Assembly (NCBI RefSeq): GCF_020622345.1
Contig: NZ_JACNMO010000014.1
Coordinates: 1-64,000 of the forward strand
Direction of reading: 5' to 3'
DNA: 64,000 bases
Origin: Roseobacter weihaiensis
Lineage (GTDB): Bacteria > Pseudomonadota > Alphaproteobacteria > Rhodobacterales > Rhodobacteraceae
Below are positions 52,347-59,752 of the stretch, piece after piece (the first letter of the stretch is position 1; each line of letters starts with the position of its first letter). The notes under the pieces are model-generated. The model was not told where the DNA came from. It saw nothing but the letters and a program-made list of their open reading frames with translations, and made no database searches. Position numbers and translations under genes: made by a program.

Positions 52347-53317
52347 GCAGCCTCAATACGTTGTGTACTGCCGTCACCGCGCGGAACAATCCAGACCTCG
52401 TCATAAGGATATTCCGCCTCCGACTTTGAGGACAGTTTGCGAAGCACTTCGATCTGAAATTCGATCCAGCCCATCTGGTGCGGTTTTGCCCCGCTCTGAC
52501 GCATTTCGGCGTCCAGGCTCGACAATTGCCAGAAAGGTACGCTGGGAAAAGTGTGGTGCGCCGTGTGATAAGGCATCTGCCAGCGCATCAGCGCATTCGT
52601 CTTCGTGGAACGGGTGTTCTCAAGAATGTCATCTTTATGACTAAGCCCCAGGTGTTCGATCGTGTTCTGCAATTGGTGCACGGGCTTCATGATCACCATA
52701 GGTGCGAGCCATAGGATCACGGCTGCCCAGGACCCGGTTGCGACCGAGATCAATGCAATCGCGAGGTACAGGGCCGCGTGAATACGCGCCTCGCGGATCA
52801 CTTTGCCATGCTCGGCCTCCCGGATGTAGGGTTCGATCACGATACCGCGGCACAAGCGCAGGATACGTGTAACGCGGCTGTGCCAATAGGTTGGTCCCCA
52901 GAACCACAGCAAGTAGCTGCGCAGCGTGTAAGGCTCGCGTACCAACTCGCCGTCTTTTTCCCAATTCTGCGTGTGTTGATGATGCGCCCAGTGCTGTATC
53001 TTGTCGAAGTCGCGCGGGAAGATCATCAAGAAGCCGATCAGCCTGCCAAGCCATTCGTTAAGCCACTTTGTACTGAAGACCGTGCCGTGGCTCAGCTCGT
53101 GTTGCGCGGCATAGAGAAAATTGATCAGCACACCGTGTACCATAAAGATGGGAACGACCCACCACGTCCCCCAGAGCATCCAAAGCGCTGTTCCGGACAG
53201 GGCAATGGCCCCTGCATGACTTCCGAACTGCAAGGCACCTTGCAGATCAGACCGTTGCATCAGTTCACGCATCCGTTCGGGCGAGACAAGCCGACGGCGA
53301 GAAAAACTTGCATTCAT
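52343..53317 (-). CDS. membrane di-iron fatty-acid-desaturase/hydroxylase-like protein
   Basis: A 324-residue integral membrane protein with three His clusters of the desaturase/hydroxylase superfamily: QHELSHG near residue 74, HWAHHQHTQN near 110 and YHTAHHTFP near 255. These bind a di-iron centre that activates oxygen. Four or more hydrophobic segments surround them. Members act on fatty acids, alkanes, carotenoids or small amines. The ATG at 53317 follows AGGAGGT. It is the first gene of the polyamine-type ABC operon and divergent from a LysR regulator, a context quite unlike lipid desaturation, so hydroxylation of an imported nitrogen compound is an inference worth testing. Confidence 0.87.
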   Translation of the reverse strand: MNASFSRRRLVSPERMRELMQRSDLQGALQFGSHAGAIALSGTALWMLWGTWWVVPIFMVHGVLINFLYAAQHELSHGTVFSTKWLNEWLGRLIGFLMIFPRDFDKIQHWAHHQHTQNWEKDGELVREPYTLRSYLLWFWGPTYWHSRVTRILRLCRGIVIEPYIREAEHGKVIREARIHAALYLAIALISVATGSWAAVILWLAPMVIMKPVHQLQNTIEHLGLSHKDDILENTRSTKTNALMRWQMPYHTAHHTFPSVPFWQLSSLDAEMRQSGAKPHQMGWIEFQIEVLRKLSSKSEAEYPYDEVWIVPRGDGSTQRIEAA

Positions 53318-53393
53318 GGTCAGACCTCCTGAGCGTGTTTGGTCGATGTTGATGGCGAATTCATTTTGTGTAAACTGATATTTTTTTGTATGT

Positions 53394-53406
53394 TCCATGA
53401 AATGGA
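53394..53406. promoter_or_regulatory. inverted repeat in the LysR/desaturase divergent region
   Basis: TCCAT-GAA-ATGGA is a perfect 5-bp inverted repeat 10 bases before the LysR start, within the 98-bp gap between the divergent genes. It could be part of a LysR autoregulatory site. Short arms make chance occurrence possible. Confidence 0.35.
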
Positions 53407-53415
53407 TTTGTTGAA

Positions 53416-54324
53416 ATGCGCATCGGATCGAAACATCTGCCGCTAAAATCATTGCAAGGATTTGAAGCGACGGGGCGCCTTCTGAACATGAGGCATGCTG
53501 CAGAAGAGTTGAACCTCACCCAAAGTGCTATCAGCCACCAGGTTCGGTCCCTGGAAAGGGCTTTGGGGCGGCCCCTCTTTGCAGAGAACAGGCGGCGGCT
53601 TGTGTTAACCCCTGACGGTGAACGCCTGTTAGGTGCTGTCCAACAAGGTCTTGAACTCATCGCGGCGGCTGCCGCACAGGTCCGCGAGGACACTTTTTCT
53701 TCCAGCCTTTCGGTTTCGGCTCCGCCGGCCTTTGCGTCACAATGGCTCGTGCCAAGGTTGCCACGTTTTCTTGATCTCTTTCCTGATTTGACCTATTCGC
53801 TGATCCCGACGTCAGGCAATTCTCTGAAAGACTTGCCGCGCGTGGATGCATCTATCGTTTTCAATAGCGCACAGTTTCCGGGCATGCGGGTAGAGGCACT
53901 GACGCAGCTCGATATGTTTCCCGTCTGTGCTCCGAACAGTGTTCTGGGCACCGCGCCGATGGCCCCCGAAGATCTGCGCAGGGTCACGCTGATCCACGAG
54001 GACCAGGGGGAGATCTGGGCAAGATGGTTCGCAGCTGTCGGCGCGGACCAGACAGAGCCGCGGCGAAACATTTTCGTTTCGGGAACGCAGGCAGCACTTG
54101 CGCTTGCTGTTGCCGGTGTCGGGTATGCCATTGACGATGGCATTATGGGGGCAAAAGCGCTGGCGGACCGTTCACTTGTCAGACCCTTTGGCCAGAGGAC
54201 ATTTGCGTTCGGATCGTATTCGATCGTAACCCCGCCTTTGGAGCGCGTCACGCCTGCGGCACTCGCGTTCACCGACTGGGTGCGTCAAGAAATATCCGAA
54301 ACAATTCGGGTGCGTTCGTCCTGA
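53416..54324 (+). CDS. LysR-family (GcvA-like) transcriptional regulator
   Basis: A 302-residue LysR-type regulator. The N-terminal winged helix reads FEATGRLLNMRHAAEELNLT then QSAISHQVRSLERALGRPLF, close to GcvA/AmpR members. The effector domain starts near residue 95 (SLSVSAPPAFASQWLVPRLP). It is divergent from the desaturase/ABC/ureohydrolase operon, its likely target, with an imported compound or product as inducer. Confidence 0.92.
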   Translation: MRIGSKHLPLKSLQGFEATGRLLNMRHAAEELNLTQSAISHQVRSLERALGRPLFAENRRRLVLTPDGERLLGAVQQGLELIAAAAAQVREDTFSSSLSVSAPPAFASQWLVPRLPRFLDLFPDLTYSLIPTSGNSLKDLPRVDASIVFNSAQFPGMRVEALTQLDMFPVCAPNSVLGTAPMAPEDLRRVTLIHEDQGEIWARWFAAVGADQTEPRRNIFVSGTQAALALAVAGVGYAIDDGIMGAKALADRSLVRPFGQRTFAFGSYSIVTPPLERVTPAALAFTDWVRQEISETIRVRSS

Positions 54325-54717
54325 TGTCTTCTCGTTCCACGTTCCGAAGCGCGTAGAAATGCGCGCGGCGAGATCATTGGATATCAAGTGCCAACTGTCG
54401 ACGGTAGGCTCCGCGACGTGATCTCTTGCATGAAACATGCGCCACAACAGCGGAACGGGTTGGGTCACGACTTCACACTTGGCGGGGTTCCGGCACCATT
54501 TGCACCGGTAAATGAACGGCTGCTTTGAGTGGCGGACGAGACCAGATCCGAAGCACCAGCGGACACCCATCCATTGATCGTGGATATGGTCGAACAGGTG
54601 AAGAGTGCCTATTCGCGCGCGGCATCAAGTGATCATGGTATAATGGCATATGGGTCAGCCCTGAAGCGTTTCCTTCTGTCTTTCGAGAAGCTGATGTGTA
54701 ACTGGCATCCTTCCAAG
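54325..54717. other. 390-bp stretch between convergent LysR and enoyl-CoA hydratase genes
   Basis: A GTG at 54529 opens a 116-codon plus-strand frame (MADETRSEAPADTHPLIVDM at its start) that runs into the antisense of the hydratase gene. No family is recognised and there is no strong ribosome-binding site, so I do not call it a gene. No terminator is obvious. Confidence 0.4.
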
Positions 54718-55509
54718 CTATGTTCCCGTGTATTCCGGTCTCCGCCGTGCAATCCACGCACTCAAACCTTCATGAACGTCATCGGTCGCCGACATCCGCG
54801 CAAACTGTTCGCGCTCTATCAGCAACCCTTCGTCGATGGTTGTGTTCATCCCTCTGGTGACGGCGGTGATAATCCGTGACGCTGCGAGGGGTGAATGCCG
54901 GATAATGCGCTCTGCCAAATCAAAGGCGGTGGGCAGCAGCTTGTCATGCGGGACAACTTTGTTCACCAGCCCCATCTCATACGCCCTTTTGGGGGAGAAG
55001 GTGTCCCCTGTCAGCAGCAACTCCAGCGCGCGCTTTCGTCCTGCAAGACGCGGCAGCCGCTGGGTTCCGCCAAACGTGGGAGGTATCCCGATGTTGATCT
55101 CTGGTTTCGCAAACAGGGCTTTTTCGCTTGCGACGGCCAGATGAACGGCCTCTGTGATCTCGCATCCACCTCCGAAAGCAATTCCGTTGACGGCAGCGAT
55201 GATTGGTTTTGGAAAGGTTTCCAGCCGGGCGGTCATGGTCTGGCCACGTTTGCAAAAGTCTCTGACGGCAATGTCGATGCCTGCTTTGACACTCTGGGTA
55301 AACTCGTGAATGTCCCCACCCGCCGAAAACGCGCGCTCGCCAGCACCGGTGAGAACGACGGCCCGTATGGACGAATCCGTTTCGATAGAGTCGAGCAACG
55401 CGCGCAAGCGGTCGTTTGTGGCGTAGTTGAGCGCATTCAACTTCTCAGGCCGGTTCAAGGTGAGAAGGGCGATAGCCCCTTTTTTTTCGAATGTTATCAG
55501 GTGTGGCAT
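54718..55509 (-). CDS. enoyl-CoA hydratase/isomerase (crotonase family)
   Basis: A 263-residue crotonase-fold protein. The oxyanion-hole segment GERAFSAGGDIHEF lies near residue 57. Both catalytic Glu positions are kept: IAFGGGCEIT near 115 and KPEINIGIPPTFGGTQRLPR near 137. This supports hydration of a 2-enoyl-CoA rather than a degenerate fold member. It stands alone, divergent from a TetR regulator whose operator-like palindrome sits between them, as in small fatty-acid or aromatic catabolic units. Confidence 0.92.
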   Translation of the reverse strand: MPHLITFEKKGAIALLTLNRPEKLNALNYATNDRLRALLDSIETDSSIRAVVLTGAGERAFSAGGDIHEFTQSVKAGIDIAVRDFCKRGQTMTARLETFPKPIIAAVNGIAFGGGCEITEAVHLAVASEKALFAKPEINIGIPPTFGGTQRLPRLAGRKRALELLLTGDTFSPKRAYEMGLVNKVVPHDKLLPTAFDLAERIIRHSPLAASRIITAVTRGMNTTIDEGLLIEREQFARMSATDDVHEGLSAWIARRRPEYTGT

Positions 55510-55557
55510 GGGGATCTCCGTTTGATTCCAAAGATCATACCGAGACTTGGATTTAAG

Positions 55558-55579
55558 GTATACTCACTGTATAGTATAC
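55558..55579. promoter_or_regulatory. candidate TetR-family operator
   Basis: GTATACT-N8-AGTATAC is a perfect 7-bp inverted repeat. It ends six bases before the TetR ATG and lies about 50 bases from the divergent hydratase start, so one bound dimer could control both genes. Confidence 0.75.
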
Positions 55580-55585
55580 GTTGTC

Positions 55586-56158
55586 ATGACGTCAGAAAAC
55601 CTCTCTGCCAAAGACCGTATCCTGGATGCGGCAAACCGCTTGTTTTATAGCGAGGGCATTCGTGCTGTGAGCGTGGATGCCATTGCTGCAAAAGCCGGCA
55701 TCACAAAGAAGACGCTCTACTACCATTTCAAGAGCAAGGACGATCTGATCGCGGCCTATCTGGCGTCGCGCGACCAGCCTAACCTGGCACTTTTCAGAAA
55801 ATGGTTCGACGAGGCCGATGGGGAGCTTGCCGATAAGGTTGAGGCCATTTTCTCAAAACTGGCGCAATCTGCCCGTCATCCGAATTGGAAAGGCTGCGGC
55901 TTCTTGCGAACGGCAGCGGAATTGGCAAACATGCCGGGCCATCCGGCAATGAGGGTCGGGGCCGCGCACAAGAAGAAGTTCGAAGCATGGCTCTTTCACG
56001 TCTTTGAGGATTGCCAAACGGAAAATCCGCACGAATTAGCCCGACATGTCGTCCTGCTGATGGATGGTGCGTTCTCAACCGTTCTCGTACATCATGACGC
56101 GGAGTATCTCGTGTCCGCCGGACGCGCTGCAAGAGCTCTGGTTGCGAATGCCTCTTGA
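55586..56158 (+). CDS. TetR-family transcriptional regulator
   Basis: A 190-residue regulator. The N-terminal helix-turn-helix reads ILDAANRLFYSEGIRAVSVD then AIAAKAGITKKTLYYHFKSK, the standard TetR form. The C-terminal part is a variable ligand-binding domain with GCGFLRTAAELANMPGHPAM, seen in the YxaF/LmrA-like subgroup. The ATG at 55586 is chosen because the longer reading runs through the palindrome. It is divergent from the enoyl-CoA hydratase gene and probably represses it and itself. Confidence 0.9.
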   Translation: MTSENLSAKDRILDAANRLFYSEGIRAVSVDAIAAKAGITKKTLYYHFKSKDDLIAAYLASRDQPNLALFRKWFDEADGELADKVEAIFSKLAQSARHPNWKGCGFLRTAAELANMPGHPAMRVGAAHKKKFEAWLFHVFEDCQTENPHELARHVVLLMDGAFSTVLVHHDAEYLVSAGRAARALVANAS

Positions 56159-56410
56159 TGGAGGCGTCGCGCGAGACCGCGCGCTGCCGTGAGGCGGTCA
56201 TTCGCACAGGTGCAACGAAAGGGCGTGTTGTCCCGCGGCGCGGGCCCTGCCGGATGGTGTTGCCAACCGCAGCTTTATCTCAGTTGTCGACACGCGCGCC
56301 GCCAAGAAACGGTTTTCAGCCTCGCTCGGAGCGGGCATTTCTGCGGTGCGCGACATTTCTGCCGTTTCAAGCTCTGCAGTGTGGACAGATCCGACCTGAC
56401 CAATTTCAAG
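56159..56410. other. 250-bp gap between TetR gene and histidine kinase gene
   Basis: The flanking genes converge on this gap. Open frames are short and unsupported, and I see no strong hairpin with a T-run. Confidence 0.5.
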
Positions 56411-57772
56411 TTATGTGCAAGGCAAGATCAAAGCCGCCGTGAAGCGCTGGCCGGTGTTTGTCAGTTCGATGTGACCGGAAAAGCTCTCGGCCACGACCTT
56501 TGCGATAGGCAGGCCGAGCCCTGATCCCGCGCTTGGGCCAACCTGGCTGAAACGTCCCAGCGCCCGATCAAAATCCTTTGGCGCAATGCCTTTCCCATCA
56601 TCGGACACAGCGATCTCAAAGGTGTCGCCGATGTCGCGGGCTGTCAAATCAACGCGTGTCAGCGAGGGCCCGGCATGAAGCATCGCGTTGTCGATTAGGT
56701 TCAACACTGCTTGTTCGAACATCACCGGGTCGCCGCAAAGCCCAACTGCCTGATCTGTCACGCTCGCTGCAAATTGGAGCCCTCGGCCTTGAGCGGAGCG
56801 GTCTGCCTTCAGAGCAATTTCTTCCAATATCGGCTTGGGATCAAATGGATGATGCTCGCCATATGGCGGGGCGCCGCGGGCCTTTTCCAGCGTCAAAAGA
56901 TTGTTGGCAAGCTGGCCCGCATCCCGTGCGGCCTCCAGCAAATCTTGTGATCGCTCTTTGGCATCTTCAAGAGATTTCGCGTTTGCCACTGACTCTGCGA
57001 GGCTCAACACCCCCGTGATGGGATTGCGTAACTGGTGTGCCGCATCCGAGATGAAGGCGTTCTTTGCGTCGAAGCTCCGGGACACCTCGTCCAACAGCTT
57101 GTTGAAACGCCCGACAATTCCGCTGACTTCCTGCGGGATGCGCCGCTGGATCGGAGATAGGTCTGATGCTGAACGTCTGGCAATAGCATCCTCAAGGTCG
57201 ATGAGCGGGGCCAACCCGCGCCGGACGCCAAACCAGACAATGACGGCCAAAGCGCCAATCATCGAGGCGATGATCAGGAACACAGGCTGCGCTCGCGACT
57301 GCACGAAGCCATCCCTGACGGAAGTTTTTTGCCAGACGGTGAAGGTGAATAGCCCGGTCAGGCCATCCATCGTCGTGCTTTGAGAAAACCGCAAGGCGCG
57401 CACCGTGGAGCCTTGATAAACAGCATCATAGTAGGTTTGCGTCGCGTCCGGAGCGGTTTTTTCAGGGGGCACCGGAGGTGTGGCATAGCCTGTCACAAAG
57501 ACTCCGTCAGGCGCATAGACGTGATAAAATACTGCACCGCCTGATGTGTCGCGCAGCAGATCGCGGGTCTCTTCGCTGAGCGCATCGCCCCCGGACATCG
57601 CCGTGTCTCGCGAAATGGCAAGCGCCGTGGACAGGAGCGAGCGGTCAAACCGTTCCGCCGCATTCGCTTGCGCATCGAGATAAGCCCAGGCGCCGACCAG
57701 TGCCGCGATCACCATCAGCGGGGCAAGAATGACAATCGTCAAACGCCCACGAAGAGACAGGCTGTTCTTCAT
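56411..57772 (-). CDS. sensor histidine kinase, TctE-like
   Basis: A 453-residue membrane kinase. TM1 (LTIVILAPLMVIAALVGAWA) and TM2 (FLIIASMIGALAVIVWFGVR) flank a periplasmic domain of about 125 residues with the DUF/TctE N-terminal look. A HAMP-like linker and the H-box SDAAHQLRNPITGVL near 245, N-box VLNLIDNAMLHAG near 360 and G-box VSDDGKGIAP near 395 follow. AHQLRNP is typical of TctE kinases that sense tricarboxylates. It overlaps its response regulator by four bases and is divergent from the TTT transporter it probably controls. Confidence 0.9.
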   Translation of the reverse strand: MKNSLSLRGRLTIVILAPLMVIAALVGAWAYLDAQANAAERFDRSLLSTALAISRDTAMSGGDALSEETRDLLRDTSGGAVFYHVYAPDGVFVTGYATPPVPPEKTAPDATQTYYDAVYQGSTVRALRFSQSTTMDGLTGLFTFTVWQKTSVRDGFVQSRAQPVFLIIASMIGALAVIVWFGVRRGLAPLIDLEDAIARRSASDLSPIQRRIPQEVSGIVGRFNKLLDEVSRSFDAKNAFISDAAHQLRNPITGVLSLAESVANAKSLEDAKERSQDLLEAARDAGQLANNLLTLEKARGAPPYGEHHPFDPKPILEEIALKADRSAQGRGLQFAASVTDQAVGLCGDPVMFEQAVLNLIDNAMLHAGPSLTRVDLTARDIGDTFEIAVSDDGKGIAPKDFDRALGRFSQVGPSAGSGLGLPIAKVVAESFSGHIELTNTGQRFTAALILPCT

Positions 57773-58437
57773 CCTATCGCCTGCATCATGTAGCCCAGCC
57801 CGCGTTTCACAATGATCTGAACGCCGTAGGGCTGGAGCCGTTTGCGCAGGCGGGAAACATAGACTTCGACCACGGGCTCATCCACGTCGGCACCGGTGCC
57901 ATAAAGGCTATCCAGCAAGAGTTGCTTTGAGACAATCCGTCCCTCCGCCATCAGCAGCCGCTCGAACAAGGCGACCTCCCGGCGCGGAATGTCGAGCGGA
58001 CCCTCGGGCCCCTCGACCGTTCGGGCAGTTCTGTCGAGCGTCACACGCCCGATGCCGGTGATCGGTCTGGGTTTCTCGGCCACGCGCCGCGACAAGGCCC
58101 GAATGCGCGCGCCGAACTCCTCCATCTCAAAGGGCTTGCTCAGATAGTCGTCCGCGCCTGTATCGAGCCCTTTTACCTTGTCGTCGATCTCTGCCCGGGC
58201 TGTCAGCAAGAGGACCGGTCGCTGATCGTCCCGCGCCCGCATGCGGCGCAGAATCGTCAACCCATCGAGGTCCGGGAGGTTGATGTCCAAAACCACGATA
58301 TCGGCAGCATCATCACGCAAAAAGGCTTCGGCCTCTGCACCATCGTGCAACAGATCAACCGCGTGGCCTGCATCTTGCAGGTAATATCGAAGACCTTTGG
58401 CGACCGAGATGTTGTCTTCAATCACGAGGATGCGCAC
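57769..58437 (-). CDS. OmpR/TctD-like response regulator
   Basis: A 222-residue regulator. The receiver domain has the acidic pair in VIEDNIS, phospho-acceptor Asp in VVLDINLPDLDG near residue 51 and Lys in LSKPFEMEEFG. The C-terminal winged helix (VALFERLLMAEGRIVSKQLL, EVYVSRLRKRLQ) is OmpR type. The GTG start at 58437 puts RILVIEDN at the N-terminus and has AAAGGA upstream; a longer reading from 58476 is less likely. It is divergent from tctC. Confidence 0.9.
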   Translation of the reverse strand: MRILVIEDNISVAKGLRYYLQDAGHAVDLLHDGAEAEAFLRDDAADIVVLDINLPDLDGLTILRRMRARDDQRPVLLLTARAEIDDKVKGLDTGADDYLSKPFEMEEFGARIRALSRRVAEKPRPITGIGRVTLDRTARTVEGPEGPLDIPRREVALFERLLMAEGRIVSKQLLLDSLYGTGADVDEPVVEVYVSRLRKRLQPYGVQIIVKRGLGYMMQAIG

Positions 58438-58573
58438 GACCGTCCTTTCAACAAAAATCCAAGATGCAAGGCTCACGCAAGGATGTCACTGCAAGGTCTT
58501 GGCATCAAGAAGACTTGGGAGGTCTTCTGATTCTATGTCTGGGGCCCTGCTGAGCCCCTTGGGAGGAGTACAA

Positions 58574-59677
58574 ATGCTTAAGAAAACCCTGCGCCCACTG
58601 GCGGGCGCACTCGCGATGTCGTCCGCGCTGGTCGCAACGCAAACCATGGCCGATGGCCACCAAATCGATCTTTCCGGCAAAACTGTCGAATGGATCATTC
58701 CTTTCTCCGAAACCGGTGGCTCCGCCAAATGGGCCAATTTCTATGCCCCACTTCTGTCCGAGGCTCTGCCCGGCAACCCCACCGTGGTCGTGACGTTCAA
58801 CCCCGGTGCCGGGTCCACGAAGGGGGCAAATGCGTTCCAGCAAATGGAATATGAAGATGGCACGACGATCTTTGGCTCGTCCGGTTCCACCCAGTTCCCC
58901 TATCTGCTGAGCGACCCGCGGGTGCGCTATGAATACCGCGACTGGAACGTGGTCTTGGCCTCTGGCACCGGTGGCGTGGCGTATCTGCCAGCCGATCTGC
59001 ACGGCATGCTCGGCGAAGGTGGCGATGCCGCCGGGATCGCGGGTGAAGACTTCATCTATGGCTCCCAGGGCGCAACCCGGCTGGACCTCGTGCCGCTTCT
59101 GGCTTGGGAGATGCTGGGCCTGAACGTGGAGCCTGTCTTTGGTATCGAAGGCCGTGGCGATGGCCGTCTGATGTTCGAACGCGGCGAAGCCAACATCGAC
59201 TATCAGACATCTTCTTCGTTCCTGTCGGGTGTGACGCCACTCGTTGAGGCCGGCACCGCTGTGCCATGGTTCTCATTCGGTGCTCTGGACGCGGATGGCA
59301 ACATCGTGCGTGACCCGACGTTTCCCGATATGCCAACCTTCAAGGAAATCTGTGAGGCCACCGAAGGCTGCGAGACCGAAGGCGAACGGTGGGACGCTTG
59401 GAAAGCATTCTTCACCGCGGGTTTTCCGGCTCAGAAGATGGTCTTCCTGCCCGCAGGCGCACCTGAAGAGGCCATCACGACCTTCACCGAAGCCTTCGCT
59501 GCGATCCAGGAGCGGGATGATTTCGCCGAGATCAGCCAGGCCCGTCTTGGCGCCTATCCGCAGATGACGGGTGAGGCGGCCAAAACGGCGATGGCAAGTG
59601 CCACCGATGTGCCGCAGGAGGCCAAAGACTTTGTGATCAACTGGCTGCGCGAACGCTACGGAGTCGTCCTGCAGTAA
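58574..59677 (+). CDS. tctC: TTT-family substrate-binding protein (TctC)
   Basis: A 367-residue periplasmic receptor of a tripartite tricarboxylate transporter. Residues 1-28 are a signal peptide (ending TMADGHQ). KTVEWIIPFSETGGSAKWAN near residue 38 is the conserved first ligand loop, with VVVTFNPGAGSTKGANAF near 75. It is longer than the usual roughly 320 residues. GGGAGGAG precedes the ATG. A 9-bp hairpin separates it from the permease gene. The ligand is some di- or tricarboxylate, judged from the downstream enzymes. Confidence 0.9.
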   Translation: MLKKTLRPLAGALAMSSALVATQTMADGHQIDLSGKTVEWIIPFSETGGSAKWANFYAPLLSEALPGNPTVVVTFNPGAGSTKGANAFQQMEYEDGTTIFGSSGSTQFPYLLSDPRVRYEYRDWNVVLASGTGGVAYLPADLHGMLGEGGDAAGIAGEDFIYGSQGATRLDLVPLLAWEMLGLNVEPVFGIEGRGDGRLMFERGEANIDYQTSSSFLSGVTPLVEAGTAVPWFSFGALDADGNIVRDPTFPDMPTFKEICEATEGCETEGERWDAWKAFFTAGFPAQKMVFLPAGAPEEAITTFTEAFAAIQERDDFAEISQARLGAYPQMTGEAAKTAMASATDVPQEAKDFVINWLRERYGVVLQ

Positions 59678-59687
59678 TCACACCATT

Positions 59688-59714
59688 CCCCACCCGTTCA
59701 AACCACGGGTGGGG
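59688..59714 (+). promoter_or_regulatory. intercistronic stem-loop between tctC and the tctA-tctB fusion
   Basis: A perfect 9-bp stem CCCCACCCG / CGGGTGGGG with a 9-nt loop, 10 nt after the tctC stop, followed by a T-containing but not T-only stretch. It probably protects or partly terminates the receptor transcript. Confidence 0.7.
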
Positions 59715-59752
59715 GTTCTCTCATTTGAAATTTCACCGAACGGGGGCCGATC

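Noticed and set aside
54529-54879. 116-codon plus-strand frame beginning MADETRSEAPADTHPLIVDM
   Set aside because: Runs into the antisense of the enoyl-CoA hydratase gene, no convincing ribosome-binding site, no family.
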